Assembly: GCA_963205025.1 (NCBI GenBank)
Contig: CAUJHO010000013.1
Coordinates: 22,255-86,254, forward strand
Direction of reading: 5' to 3'
DNA length: 64,000 bases
DNA from: Pseudomonadota bacterium
Lineage (GTDB): Bacteria; Pseudomonadota; Alphaproteobacteria; Caulobacterales; Caulobacteraceae
Translations under genes and position numbers: made by a program
The notes under the pieces: model-generated
What the model was told of the DNA's origin: nothing
The model's input: only the letters and a program-made list of their open reading frames with translations
Database searches by the model: none
Shown here: positions 20,133 to 29,321 of the stretch, in pieces
Numbering within the stretch: position 1 is the stretch's first letter
Layout: every line of letters begins with the position of its first letter

Positions 20133-21674
20133 ATGAGCGATCAGGACCAAGCGGGCGTCTATCTGGGCCAGTCGACCAAGGCCGAGACCCTGTTGTTCCG
20201 GCGGACCAATCGCCATGGCGTCGTCGCCGGCGCGACCGGTACGGGCAAGACCGTTACCCTGCAGATCATGGCCCAGGGCTTTGCCGACGCCGGCGTTCCC
20301 GTCTTTGCCGCCGATGTGAAGGGGGATCTGTCGGGCATCTGCCAGATCGGCACGCCGAATGAAAAGCTGTTGGCCCGCGCCCAGCAGATTGGACTGGAGC
20401 TGGTGCCCGAGGCCGCGCCAACGATCTTCTGGGACCTGTTTGGTCGCAAGGGGCACCCGATCCGCACCACCATGTCGGAGGTCGGCCCGCTGTTGCTGGC
20501 CCGTATGCTGGAGCTGAACGACGTCCAGGAAGCGGTCCTGTCAGTGACGTTCCGGGTCGCTGACGACGAAGGCCTGCTGCTGCTCGACATCGAGGACCTG
20601 CGGGCGGTCCTGGCCTATGTTTCCGAACACGCCGACGAAATCGGGCGGCGTTACGGCAATGTCGCTCCGGCCACGGTCGCGGCCATCCAGCGCGCCCTGC
20701 TGCAGGTCGAGGACCAGGGCGGGGCGGGCTTCTTCGGCGAGCCGGCGCTGCAGCTGTCGGATCTGATGCGGACCACCCCAGAGGGCAAGGGTATCGTTTC
20801 GGTGCTGGACGCCACCACGCTGATCAACAGTCCCCGGCTCTATTCGACCTTCCTCCTGTGGCTGATGTCCGAACTGTTCGAACAGCTCCCGGAGGTCGGG
20901 GATCCGGACAAGCCCAAGCTGGTCTTCTTCTTCGACGAGGCCCATCTCCTGTTCCGCGACACACCCAAGGCCCTAATGGAGAAGGTCGAACAGGTGGTGC
21001 GGCTGATCCGGTCCAAGGGCGTCGGCATCTATTTCGTCACCCAGAACCCGGCGGACATTCCCGACACGGTGCTGGCGCAACTCGGCAACCGCATCCAGCA
21101 TGCCCTGCGCGCCTATACCCCGAGCGAACAGCGCGGCCTGAGAGCCGCGTCCGACAGCTTCCGCCCCAATCCCGATTTCGATACGGCCACGGCCATCCAG
21201 GAGCTCGGCGTCGGCGAGGCCCTGGTCTCGACGCTGGACGAAAAGGGGGCCCCGACCGTCGTGCAGAAAACCCTGATCCGGCCGCCGGCGTCGCGGCTGG
21301 GTCCGGTGACCGATGCGGAACGCGCCGCGGTCATGGCCGCCAGCCCCGTTCGTGGCGTCTATGACACGCCCGCCAATCGTCAGTCGGCCCACGAGCTGCT
21401 GCAGCAACGAGCCGAGGCAGCGATCGCCCAGGCCGATGCGCGTGACGCCCAGCAGGATAGGCTGGACCGCGCCGAACAGGATCGCACGCCGCCGGCCCCG
21501 CGCTCGCGTTCGACCCCATCTGGCGGATCGCGGGCCCGCACCCCGGCCGCGCCCCGTCGCTCCAATCGCCAGTCGACGGCAGAGGCCTTCGGCAAGTCCG
21601 TGGCGCGGTCGGTCGGGTCCCAGATCGGCCGGGCCCTGGTGCGCGGAATTCTCGGTAGCCTGACGCGGCGCTAG
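20133..21674 (+). CDS. HerA-like ATPase (DUF853)
   Basis: GVVAGATGTGKTVTLQIMAQGFADAGVPVFAADVKGDLSGI; FFFDEAHLLF; C-terminal QIGRALVRGILGSLTRR. Confidence 0.92.
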   Translation: MSDQDQAGVYLGQSTKAETLLFRRTNRHGVVAGATGTGKTVTLQIMAQGFADAGVPVFAADVKGDLSGICQIGTPNEKLLARAQQIGLELVPEAAPTIFWDLFGRKGHPIRTTMSEVGPLLLARMLELNDVQEAVLSVTFRVADDEGLLLLDIEDLRAVLAYVSEHADEIGRRYGNVAPATVAAIQRALLQVEDQGGAGFFGEPALQLSDLMRTTPEGKGIVSVLDATTLINSPRLYSTFLLWLMSELFEQLPEVGDPDKPKLVFFFDEAHLLFRDTPKALMEKVEQVVRLIRSKGVGIYFVTQNPADIPDTVLAQLGNRIQHALRAYTPSEQRGLRAASDSFRPNPDFDTATAIQELGVGEALVSTLDEKGAPTVVQKTLIRPPASRLGPVTDAERAAVMAASPVRGVYDTPANRQSAHELLQQRAEAAIAQADARDAQQDRLDRAEQDRTPPAPRSRSTPSGGSRARTPAAPRRSNRQSTAEAFGKSVARSVGSQIGRALVRGILGSLTRR

Positions 21675-22774
21675 CTCCGAGGGACCAGCCGCCACATCCT
21701 CAAGGGATGCCTGACCCGCCCGGCCTGAAGCCCGGCGGCCTCGCCCCGACCGACGTAGAAATCGGCGCGGACCGGACCCCGGATCGCGCCGCCGGTGTCC
21801 AGCGCCACCACCAGCCCCTGATAGCCCCGGTCAGCACCGACCAGATCGCCTTGCGGGGCCACGATCCAGACCAGGTCGCCATAGGACCAGTGCGCCGGGT
21901 CCACTGCGATCGAACGACCCGCCACAAGGGGCAGGCCCGCCGCCCCCATGGGGCCACGGCCGTCATCCGGCTCAAGTCGGAAAAAGACATAGCGCGGATT
22001 GAGATTCATGATGGTCTGCGCCTCGGCCCCGCGATGCCTGGCTAACCAGCCCCGGATCGCCTCGCCGGAGGTGCCGTTGGCCGGCAGAAGACCCCGCTCC
22101 ACCATCGGTCGTGCGATCCCCACAAAGGTCTGTCCGTTGTGAGCGGCATAGGCCGCGCGCCGCGTCGTGCCGTCTTCGAAGGTCAGATAGCCGGACCCCT
22201 GGATCTGCAGGAAGAACAGGTCTTCGGGCCGCATCCAGGCGATGGGCGCTGCATCCGTCTCGTCGATTTCAGCGCGCGCCGGATACGGAACCAGGCGCCG
22301 ATCGGCCAGCCGCTGTTGCACGGTCGCCCCATCGGCGACCAGATCGAGCGGTCGCGCCAGGACGGGGGCCGAGAATTCTTCGGTGCGATACAGGCGCGCT
22401 GCATATTCGGGGGCGAAATAGGCCGTCAGCAGGCCCTGCTCATCGCCCCGCTCGACGACGAACCAGGCCTCGAGGAACCGTCGTGCCGCCTCGGCCTGTC
22501 CAGAGGGCAGGACGCGGGCCGCCTGGCAAGCCGCCGCATAGGCGGCATCCTGTGCCGCGTGGCAGGTCTCAGCCCAGGCCTCGACCGCAGCCAGGTGGTT
22601 TTCCTCGGCCCAGCCCGGCAAGGTCGCCGGACTGAGGCCGGGCCCCGCCGGCGGGATCACGGATGCGCCCCCGCCCGGTTGCGGCTCGGGTCTCGTCGGC
22701 ACCGAAGCGGTCGTGCAGGCCGCCAGAACCGAGGCTGTGACCAGGCTAGCCGCCAGGGCGGTGAGGCGCCTCAC
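21671..22774 (-). CDS. mltA: Membrane-bound lytic murein transglycosylase A (MltA)
   Basis: LFFLQIQGSGYLTFEDG, YVFFRLEPDDGRGPMGAAGLPLVAGRSIAVDP, GDLVGADRGYQGLVVALDTGGAIRGPVRADFYVGRG (3D-like domain); lipoprotein signal. Confidence 0.95.
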   Translation of the reverse strand: MRRLTALAASLVTASVLAACTTASVPTRPEPQPGGGASVIPPAGPGLSPATLPGWAEENHLAAVEAWAETCHAAQDAAYAAACQAARVLPSGQAEAARRFLEAWFVVERGDEQGLLTAYFAPEYAARLYRTEEFSAPVLARPLDLVADGATVQQRLADRRLVPYPARAEIDETDAAPIAWMRPEDLFFLQIQGSGYLTFEDGTTRRAAYAAHNGQTFVGIARPMVERGLLPANGTSGEAIRGWLARHRGAEAQTIMNLNPRYVFFRLEPDDGRGPMGAAGLPLVAGRSIAVDPAHWSYGDLVWIVAPQGDLVGADRGYQGLVVALDTGGAIRGPVRADFYVGRGEAAGLQAGRVRHPLRMWRLVPRS

Positions 22775-23400
22775 GCGCGCGCCTCCTCCACCCGGGCCAG
22801 GACCCAGTTCGGATCGCCAGAGCCGATGCGGCGCTCGAAGGTCCAGAGCTCGGCGGTGCGGCGCTCTTCGTTGGTGGAAACACCGTCGTGAGTGACCTCG
22901 CTCTTCACCTCGGCCAGAAAGCGGACGCGGGCGCTGGCAAGATCACCCCGGGCCTCAACCCGATCCAGATCGGCGCGCGGCGGATGCGCCAGTTCGACCG
23001 TCTCCGACCGTCCGCTGGCCTCGCGGGCGGCGATTCCCTGTTCGAACGAAACCATGACCGGGCCAGCCAGAAGCGGCCTGAGCGTCTCGCGGTCGCCCGC
23101 AGCATAGGCCCGAACGATGGTTTCATAGGCATGGCGAGCCCCGTCGAGGAACCGCGCCGGATCGAAGGCTGGATCGCTCCTGCGCAACTGGGCAACACCT
23201 TCAGCGGCAGCCGGGTCCAGCCCCAGGCCGAAATCCTGACGTCCCGGCTCGGCCGGGGCCTCGGAACCGCCCGGCAAGGCCGGGGCGGGGCGGTCCTCGG
23301 GCTGGCGACCGACCTTCTTGCCGAGCACATTGTACAACAGCACCAGCAAGACTGCCGCCACGGCGGCAAAGACAACCATCTGGATAAGCGCGGGGTCCAA
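22771..23400 (-). CDS. Tim44/TimA domain-containing protein
   Basis: Single N-terminal TM followed by the Tim44-like fold signature ([32 protein letters not shown]). Confidence 0.9.
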   Translation of the reverse strand: MDPALIQMVVFAAVAAVLLVLLYNVLGKKVGRQPEDRPAPALPGGSEAPAEPGRQDFGLGLDPAAAEGVAQLRRSDPAFDPARFLDGARHAYETIVRAYAAGDRETLRPLLAGPVMVSFEQGIAAREASGRSETVELAHPPRADLDRVEARGDLASARVRFLAEVKSEVTHDGVSTNEERRTAELWTFERRIGSGDPNWVLARVEEARA

Positions 23401-23545
23401 AACGACGGGATTCCTTATTCTGCAGGCCCTATCGAGTAAGCATCGCGGCCCCGATGCGCAAGGTCGCTCGGCCGCGCGACGTTGCGCCCGAGGGCCTGTC
23501 GTGATAGGCGCCGCCGCCTCGATTTCCTTCTTTCAGAGACCTCCG

Positions 23546-24064
23546 ATGACCGATCAACCGCCCGCCGACGCCGGAAACGCCCCTGACGGTGCGCCGCAAG
23601 GAACGCCGATGGGGCCGCAGATGCGGGTCCTGGTGCAGTATGTGCGCGACCTGTCCTTCGAAAACCCGCGGGCGCCGGATTCGCTGCGGGTCGACGGCAA
23701 GCCCGCCATCGACCTGGCGGTCGAGATGAATGCGCGCGGGCGTCGCGACGACCTGTACGAAGTCGAGCTCAAGCTGTCGGTCGGCGCTTCGATCGAGCAG
23801 CAGGCGGTCTTCCAGATCGAGCTGGTCTATGGCGGCGTCTTCCAGATCGCCGGTGTGGCCGAGGCCGACATGGAGCCGTTCCTGCTGATCGAATGCCCGC
23901 GCTACCTGTTCCCCTATGCGCGCGAGATCATTTCGCGGGCGTCGTCGGATGGTGGCTTCTATCCGCCGTTCCAGCTCGATCCGCTGGACTTCGCCGGCAT
24001 CTATCACGCCCGCAAGGCCCAGGCGGCCCAGCTCAACCAGGCCGAACCCGCCGGCGAGGCCTGA
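23546..24064 (+). CDS. secB: Protein-export chaperone SecB
   Basis: [68 protein letters not shown]. Confidence 0.97.
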   Translation: MTDQPPADAGNAPDGAPQGTPMGPQMRVLVQYVRDLSFENPRAPDSLRVDGKPAIDLAVEMNARGRRDDLYEVELKLSVGASIEQQAVFQIELVYGGVFQIAGVAEADMEPFLLIECPRYLFPYAREIISRASSDGGFYPPFQLDPLDFAGIYHARKAQAAQLNQAEPAGEA

Positions 24065-24070
24065 ACAAAG

Positions 24071-24217
24071 CGCGTCCCGATACGTGGGAACCGGTTATCG
24101 GATCAAGACGCGCGCCCACGACAAGCCGCGTCCCGATAAGTGGGAACCGGTTATCGGATCAAAACGCGCGCCCACGACAAGCCGCGTCCCGATAAGTGGG
24201 AACCGGTTATCGGATCA
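24071..24217. repeat. Tandem array of 56-bp repeats (2 full copies + 35-bp partial) with an internal inverted repeat
   Basis: Copies 24071-24126, 24127-24182, 24183-24217. Unit CGCGTCCCGATAAGTGGGAACCGGTTATCGGATCAAAACGCGCGCCCACGACAAGC; full copies differ at 2 positions; CCGATAA/TTATCGG arms in copies 2 and 3. Confidence 0.95.
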
Positions 24218-24922
24218 GTCGGCCAGGTCCGATGCCAGGCGTGCCCACAGACTGGTATCGGCCAGCGTCGTCTTCAGAAAGGCGGCGTGACGCGCCCGCT
24301 CGGCCGGGGTCGAGCGCGCGGCCAGCGGCCGCGGTCGATCACCATGGGCTGACTGTCCGACCTCCGTGCGGGCGCGCGCGATTTCCGGGCTGGACAGGTC
24401 CAGGGCGCGCTCCCGGCCCCCTTTAAGCTCCAGATAGACCGACGACAGCAGGCGCGCATCGATCAAGGCGCCGTGTAGCGTCCGCTCGACCAGCGACACC
24501 TTGAAGCGCTTGCACAGGGCGTCGAGCGAATTGGCCATGCCCGGAAATCGCTTCTGGGCCAGCTGCAACGTATCGATCCACCGGTCGTCGGCGATAATCG
24601 GCCGACCGGCCGCCTCCAGTTCAAAATTGACGAAGTTGCGGTCGAACCCAGCGTTGTGGGCGACCACCGGCGCATCGGCGATAAAGGCGTGCAGGTCGTC
24701 GGCAATATCGGCAAACCTGGGGGCGTCCTTGACCTTTTCATTGGTGATGCCGTGTACCCGCACGACCTCCGGGCCGATGATCCGGCCCGGGTTGATCAGG
24801 GTGTGAAAAGTCCGGCCGGTCGGCGTCAGATTTTCCAGCTCGATACAGCCGATTTCGACCATCCGGTCGCCGCCACGGGGGTCAAAGCCGGTGGTTTCCG
24901 TATCCAGGACAATTTCGCGCAT
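24215..24922 (-). CDS. dnaQ: DNA polymerase III subunit epsilon
   Basis: MREIVLDTETTGFDPRGGDRMVEIGCIEL exonuclease motif I, VHGITNEKV, VVAHNAGFDRNFVN. Confidence 0.97.
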   Translation of the reverse strand: MREIVLDTETTGFDPRGGDRMVEIGCIELENLTPTGRTFHTLINPGRIIGPEVVRVHGITNEKVKDAPRFADIADDLHAFIADAPVVAHNAGFDRNFVNFELEAAGRPIIADDRWIDTLQLAQKRFPGMANSLDALCKRFKVSLVERTLHGALIDARLLSSVYLELKGGRERALDLSSPEIARARTEVGQSAHGDRPRPLAARSTPAERARHAAFLKTTLADTSLWARLASDLAD

Positions 24923-24927
24923 GGCCC

Positions 24928-25575
24928 TTACTCGCCCGGTTCGTCCGGCCTGTGAAGGGTGCCCGCGCGCCGCGCCTGCCATTCGGGTGTGGACAGCCGC
25001 CAGAGCACCGCCTTGACCTCGGCCCGGCTGTCCTCAAGGGTCCCGTCGGTTGCGATCACGAAATCCGCTCGGGTGCGCTTGTCCTCATCGGGCATCTGGC
25101 GCGCCAGGATCTGCTCGAACCGAGCCGCCGACATCCCCGGACGGGACAGCACCCTCTGCCGCTGGATCGCAGCCGGGGCTGACACCACCACCACCACATC
25201 AACCTCGGCTTCGGCCCCGGTCTCAAACAGAAGCGGGACATCGACCACAGCCACCTCGGTGCCCTGATCCCGGGCCGTCGCCAGAAAAGCCGCTCGATCC
25301 CGCCGAACCAGCGGATGAACCAGGGCTTCCAGCTTGGCAAAACCCTCTGGGGCGGCCCGCAGGCATTCGGCCAGGGCGCGGCGGTCGACGCCGCCGTCTG
25401 GTGATGTCGTTCCGGCAAACAGAACTTCAACCCCGGCGACCGCCGCTCCCCCCGGCCCATAGAGACGATGGACAGCCGCATCAGCATCCCAGACCGCACA
25501 ACCCTCGTCGGCAAAAAAGCCGAGCACCGTCGACTTGCCCATGCCGATCGACCCGGTCAGTCCGATCACGATCAT
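24928..25575 (-). CDS. coaE: Dephospho-CoA kinase
   Basis: MIVIGLTGSIGMGKSTVLGFF, VWDADAAVHRLYGPGG, VDVPLLFETGAE. Confidence 0.97.
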   Translation of the reverse strand: MIVIGLTGSIGMGKSTVLGFFADEGCAVWDADAAVHRLYGPGGAAVAGVEVLFAGTTSPDGGVDRRALAECLRAAPEGFAKLEALVHPLVRRDRAAFLATARDQGTEVAVVDVPLLFETGAEAEVDVVVVVSAPAAIQRQRVLSRPGMSAARFEQILARQMPDEDKRTRADFVIATDGTLEDSRAEVKAVLWRLSTPEWQARRAGTLHRPDEPGE

Positions 25576-26396
25576 CCGTTCGCCTCCAGAACCTTCAAAC
25601 ACAGGCTTCGGACATCCACGTCCGGTACAGCGCATCCGAACAGGGCCGAAAAGCTCGGACGGGCCTGTCCGATCAGCATGGCCAGGCCGTCGACAGTGGT
25701 TAGGCCTTCGGCCTCGGCGGCGGCCAGCAGCGGCGTCATTAGCGGGCGATAACTCATGTCCATGACGATGGCGTCACGGGCCATGCCACCCAGATTTGGG
25801 GAATCAACGTGCGATGCAGCATTGATCAACATATGCGCCTCCTCGAGCGCTCCTGCCACCGCATCCAGCGACCAGGCCGAGACGCCTGACCCGAAATGGG
25901 ACGCCTGGGCCGCCGCCCGCCCCAGGGTCCGATTGACCAGACGGATATCGGTTGAGCCCTCGGACCTGAGGGCGTGCACCGCCGCGCTCGCAGCCCCGCC
26001 TGCCCCCAGTATGACGATCGGGCCACGGCTGAAATCATGATCGGGCACGCGGGCTCGGATGGCCGCAATCAGCCCTTGCCCGTCGGTGCTGCGGGCCTCG
26101 GGACGCTTTCCCAGAAGCAGCAGATTGACTGATCCGGTGGCTCGGGCCTCCGGCCCTATCCCCGCCCCGCGTTCTTCAGCCCAGCGAAAGGCGTGAGGCT
26201 TGTACGGGGCCGTCACATTGCAGCCGACCAGGTCTGCGGAGTCCAACAGGGCCATCAGTTCCTCAGGCGAGGCCGGGGCCAGAGCCAGATAACGGCCGTC
26301 GATCCCGGCGGCCTCCAGCCAGGCGGTATGGATCACCGGGCTGAGCGAATGATCGATGGGAAGGCCGACCACGGCGGCCGTCCGGGTTGACCTCAC
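25572..26396 (-). CDS. aroE: Shikimate dehydrogenase
   Basis: VVGLPIDHSLSPVIHTAWL, GCNVTAPYKPHAFRW, ILGAGGAASAAVHALRS. Confidence 0.95.
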   Translation of the reverse strand: MRSTRTAAVVGLPIDHSLSPVIHTAWLEAAGIDGRYLALAPASPEELMALLDSADLVGCNVTAPYKPHAFRWAEERGAGIGPEARATGSVNLLLLGKRPEARSTDGQGLIAAIRARVPDHDFSRGPIVILGAGGAASAAVHALRSEGSTDIRLVNRTLGRAAAQASHFGSGVSAWSLDAVAGALEEAHMLINAASHVDSPNLGGMARDAIVMDMSYRPLMTPLLAAAEAEGLTTVDGLAMLIGQARPSFSALFGCAVPDVDVRSLCLKVLEANG

Positions 26397-26986
26397 GACA
26401 CCATCACTCCACGCCCCCGAAGCTCGGCCAGCAGGGGCAGCAGGGGCAGGCCCAGGATGGTGAAATAGTCGCCCTCGATCCGTTCAAACAGCTGAACCCC
26501 CTCTCCCTCGAGCCAGTAGCCGCCCACCGCCGACAGGGCGGCCTCGGCATTCGTCGCCACATAGGCGTCGATATAGGTCCGGCTCAGAGACCGAACGGTC
26601 AATTCCGCTGTGTCGCAGACACTCCAGACCAGCTGGCCGTCGCAGGCGAGTGCGGCCCCGGAGTGAAGCCGGTGGGTTCGACCCGAAAACTGCCCCAGTC
26701 GCGCGCGCGCCTCGTCCAGGCTGGCAGCCTTGTCATAGAGGGTACCGTCCAGCTCCAGGGTCTGGTCCGAACCCAGCACCAGGGCACCGGGTCGGCGGCT
26801 CGAGACGGTCAGGGCCTTTTGGCCGGCCAGGGCCTCGGCGACTGCGGCCGCCGTCGCCCCTTCGCTCAGAAGCCGCCCCTTGAACGCGCTCTCGTCCAGA
26901 TCGGCCGGATCGAGCGACACCTCGACGCCCGCAGCCTGGAGCATCTGGCGTCGGGCCGAACTTCGGCTGGCGAGGATCAGGGTCAT
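26393..26986 (-). CDS. Maf family nucleotide pyrophosphatase
   Basis: LILASRSSARRQMLQAAGVEV, VLGSDQTLELDG, YWLEGEGVQLFERIEGDYFTILGLPLLPLL. Confidence 0.95.
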   Translation of the reverse strand: MTLILASRSSARRQMLQAAGVEVSLDPADLDESAFKGRLLSEGATAAAVAEALAGQKALTVSSRRPGALVLGSDQTLELDGTLYDKAASLDEARARLGQFSGRTHRLHSGAALACDGQLVWSVCDTAELTVRSLSRTYIDAYVATNAEAALSAVGGYWLEGEGVQLFERIEGDYFTILGLPLLPLLAELRGRGVMVS

Positions 26987-27831
26987 TGCGAGGCTCCCAG
27001 CTTGCCGGACCGACGCTCATTGATCAGATTGATGACCTGGGCAGCTGTCTCCTCGACGGATCGACGCGACACATCGATTACCGGCCAGCCCAGTCTTTCG
27101 AACAGACGGCGGGCCCGCACCGTTTCCTCGCGGACGCGGTCCGTATCGACATAGTCGGTGGTGGGGTCGACCCCCAGATGCTGCAGACGATTGCGACGGA
27201 TGGACACCAGCCGGTCCGGCGAGACGACCAGTCCGACCACCAGCGGGTGCTTCAGCTGTGAAAGAAGCTCGGGCGGGTCCTGGGTCGGGACCAGGGGCAC
27301 ATTGGCCGCCCGGATTCCCCGATGAGCCAGATAGACGCAGGTCGGCGTCTTGGACGTCCGGCTGACCCCCACCAGCACCACATCGGCGCGCTCCAGTTCG
27401 TCCAGGCCCTGGCCGTCATCATGGTGCATGGCGAAATCCAGGGCCCCCATGCGTTCGAAATAGTCGCTGTCCAGGGCGTGCTGGGCCCCGATCTTCCTTG
27501 ACAGGGCCGCCCCCAGATAGCCGCCGACCACCTTCACCAGCGGATCCAGGGCCCCGAGCTGGGGGGCGCCGACACGGCGACATCCCGCCTCCAGCATCTG
27601 ACGAAGCTCGGGGTCCACCAGCGTATGCAGGACGATCCCGGGGGCCGCCTCGATCTCCTCCAGCACCCGCTCGAGCTGTCGGGGCGTCCGGACCAGGGCA
27701 TAGATGTGCTCGATCGGAATGACGCCCTCGAAACGGGCCACCACGGCCTTGGCCATGGCGTTCAGGGTCTCGCCGGTGGAATCCGACACCAGATGAACAT
27801 GGAAATAGGTCGAGAACCTGCGGGGAGGCAT
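26983..27831 (-). CDS. ppsR: Pyruvate, water dikinase / PPDK regulatory protein (DUF299; RP001 homologue)
   Basis: YFHVHLVSDSTGETLNAMAKAVVARFEG, DVVLVGVSRTSKTPTCVYLAHRGIRAANVPL; ATG at 27831. Confidence 0.95.
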   Translation of the reverse strand: MPPRRFSTYFHVHLVSDSTGETLNAMAKAVVARFEGVIPIEHIYALVRTPRQLERVLEEIEAAPGIVLHTLVDPELRQMLEAGCRRVGAPQLGALDPLVKVVGGYLGAALSRKIGAQHALDSDYFERMGALDFAMHHDDGQGLDELERADVVLVGVSRTSKTPTCVYLAHRGIRAANVPLVPTQDPPELLSQLKHPLVVGLVVSPDRLVSIRRNRLQHLGVDPTTDYVDTDRVREETVRARRLFERLGWPVIDVSRRSVEETAAQVINLINERRSGKLGASQ

Positions 27832-28286
27832 CACGACTTTCGGGGGAAGGGATGTGGACAATCGGGTCTCGGTTGGGGGCGGGAAATGCGAAACCGGACC
27901 CTAGCGCGCCTTGACCGGCAACGCACCTGGGACGGAGGTGGACGAATCTTAAGCCTGTCCCCAGGTCTGTGCGTGCCGCCCAGCCCCGAGATTCACAGCC
28001 GGGGACAATTTCAACGGCGTCTCGACTGTACCCAGGTCGATCCCTCGCCATCGTTAAGACTTTGGTAAGGAACTCTTAAGCCTTTCTTAACCATCCCCGC
28101 TGTCCCCAGACCCGTGGACAGATCGCACCGGTCGCCTTCAAACCTGTCGGTGACTTGGGGTCTGGCGGGGAACAGGGCCAGGTTTCCCCCGTGATCCAGC
28201 CCGACTACTGATCTCTTCAATCCTTCTTGAATCCTCTTTTCTTGAGAGGGATTGAGCCTGATCCGGGGACGGCCTAGGACGCCTCC
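27832..28286. other. Candidate chromosomal replication origin (oriC, Caulobacter Cori type)
   Basis: Non-coding gap between divergent ppsR and hemE. Contains TTAA-N7-TTAA (28076-28090), TTAA-N7-GTAA (28054-28068), TTGTCCACA on minus (27853-27861), CTGTCCCCAG twice (27955-27964, 28100-28109), three GANTC sites (27945-27949 region, 27990-27994, 28229-28233) and an AT-richer stretch ~28205-28255. Confidence 0.8.
28076..28090. promoter_or_regulatory. CtrA-binding box (full consensus TTAA-N7-TTAA)
   Basis: TTAAGCCTTTCTTAA exact; near-consensus TTAAGACTTTGGTAA lies 22 bp upstream (28054-28068). Confidence 0.75.
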
Positions 28287-29321
28287 ATGTCTGACCAACC
28301 TGATTTCCTGCGCGCCCTCGCCGGCGAAACCCTGGGCCGTCCGCCAGTCTGGTTCATGCGCCAGGCGGGCCGTTACCTGCCGGAATATCGCGCGCTTCGG
28401 GCCAAGGCCCCGGACTTCATCGGCTTCTGCCTGAATCCCGAGATGGCCGCAGAGGCCACTCTTCAGCCGATGCGGCGGTTCCCGTTCGATGCCGCCATCG
28501 TCTTTGCCGACATCCTGCTGATTCCAAAGGCGCTGGGCCAGGAGGTCTGGTTCGAGGCCGGCGAAGGGCCCAGGCTCGGTGCCCTACCGGACTTGACCCA
28601 GATGCGGGATCTGGCCCCCCGATCCGGTGAAACCCTGTCCCAGGTTGGAGAAACCCTCTCGCGGGTCCGGGCCGAGCTGCCGATCGACAAGGCCCTGATC
28701 GGCTTTTGTGGAGCTCCCTGGACGGTCGCGACCTATATGTTGGACGGGGTCGCGCGCACCATCGGCAAGGGCGAGCGCGCCAATGCCCGCACCTATGCCT
28801 ATGCTGATCCCGAGGGGGTGGATGCCCTTCTGGCCATTCTGGTTGAGGCCAGCGCCTGGTACCTCAAGATGCAGGCCGACGCCGGGGCCCAGGCCTTGCA
28901 GGTCTTCGAAAGCTGGGCCGAGGGCCTACCCGACGATCTGTTCGAGCGGTTGGTGGTCAATCCGCACCAGATGTTGCTGGCGCGTCTGTCCGAGCTGGGC
29001 GTTCGCGTGCCGATCATCGGGTTTCCGCGCGGCTCCGCGGCCCTTGTCGAGGACTATGCGGCGCGGGTCCCGGTCCAGGCCATTGGCCTGGACACTGCCT
29101 GTCCACTGGCCGTAGGGCGGCGGGTCCAGGCGCTCAAACCCATCCAGGGGGCGCTCGATCCTCTGGTCCTGAGGGCTGGAGGCGCGGCCCTAGACCGCCG
29201 GATCGATCAACTACTCGACAGCTGGGGGAACGGCCCTTGGGTGTTCAACCTCGGCCACGGCATTCTGCCGGATGTGCCCATCGCCCATGTCGAACAGGCC
29301 CTCAAGCGGATCAAGGGCTGA
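28287..29321 (+). CDS. hemE: Uroporphyrinogen decarboxylase
   Basis: FLRALAGETLGRPPVWFMRQAGRYLPEYR, DAAIVFADILLIPKALG, FNLGHGILPDVPIAHVE. Confidence 0.98.
   Translation: MSDQPDFLRALAGETLGRPPVWFMRQAGRYLPEYRALRAKAPDFIGFCLNPEMAAEATLQPMRRFPFDAAIVFADILLIPKALGQEVWFEAGEGPRLGALPDLTQMRDLAPRSGETLSQVGETLSRVRAELPIDKALIGFCGAPWTVATYMLDGVARTIGKGERANARTYAYADPEGVDALLAILVEASAWYLKMQADAGAQALQVFESWAEGLPDDLFERLVVNPHQMLLARLSELGVRVPIIGFPRGSAALVEDYAARVPVQAIGLDTACPLAVGRRVQALKPIQGALDPLVLRAGGAALDRRIDQLLDSWGNGPWVFNLGHGILPDVPIAHVEQALKRIKG

Noticed and set aside
20133-21674. HerA-type anti-phage defence module
   Set aside because: DUF853 stand-alone ATPase with no NurA, Sir2 or other defence partner; neighbours are AI-2E transporter and mltA.
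24071-24217. CRISPR-like repeat array
   Set aside because: The full unit including would-be spacers is repeated almost identically, only 2.6 copies exist, and no cas genes are present; it is a tandem repeat.
27832-27861. Upstream TTG start for ppsR at 27861
   Set aside because: ATG at 27831 fits the family N-terminus better, and the extension overlaps the DnaA-box-like TTGTCCACA.
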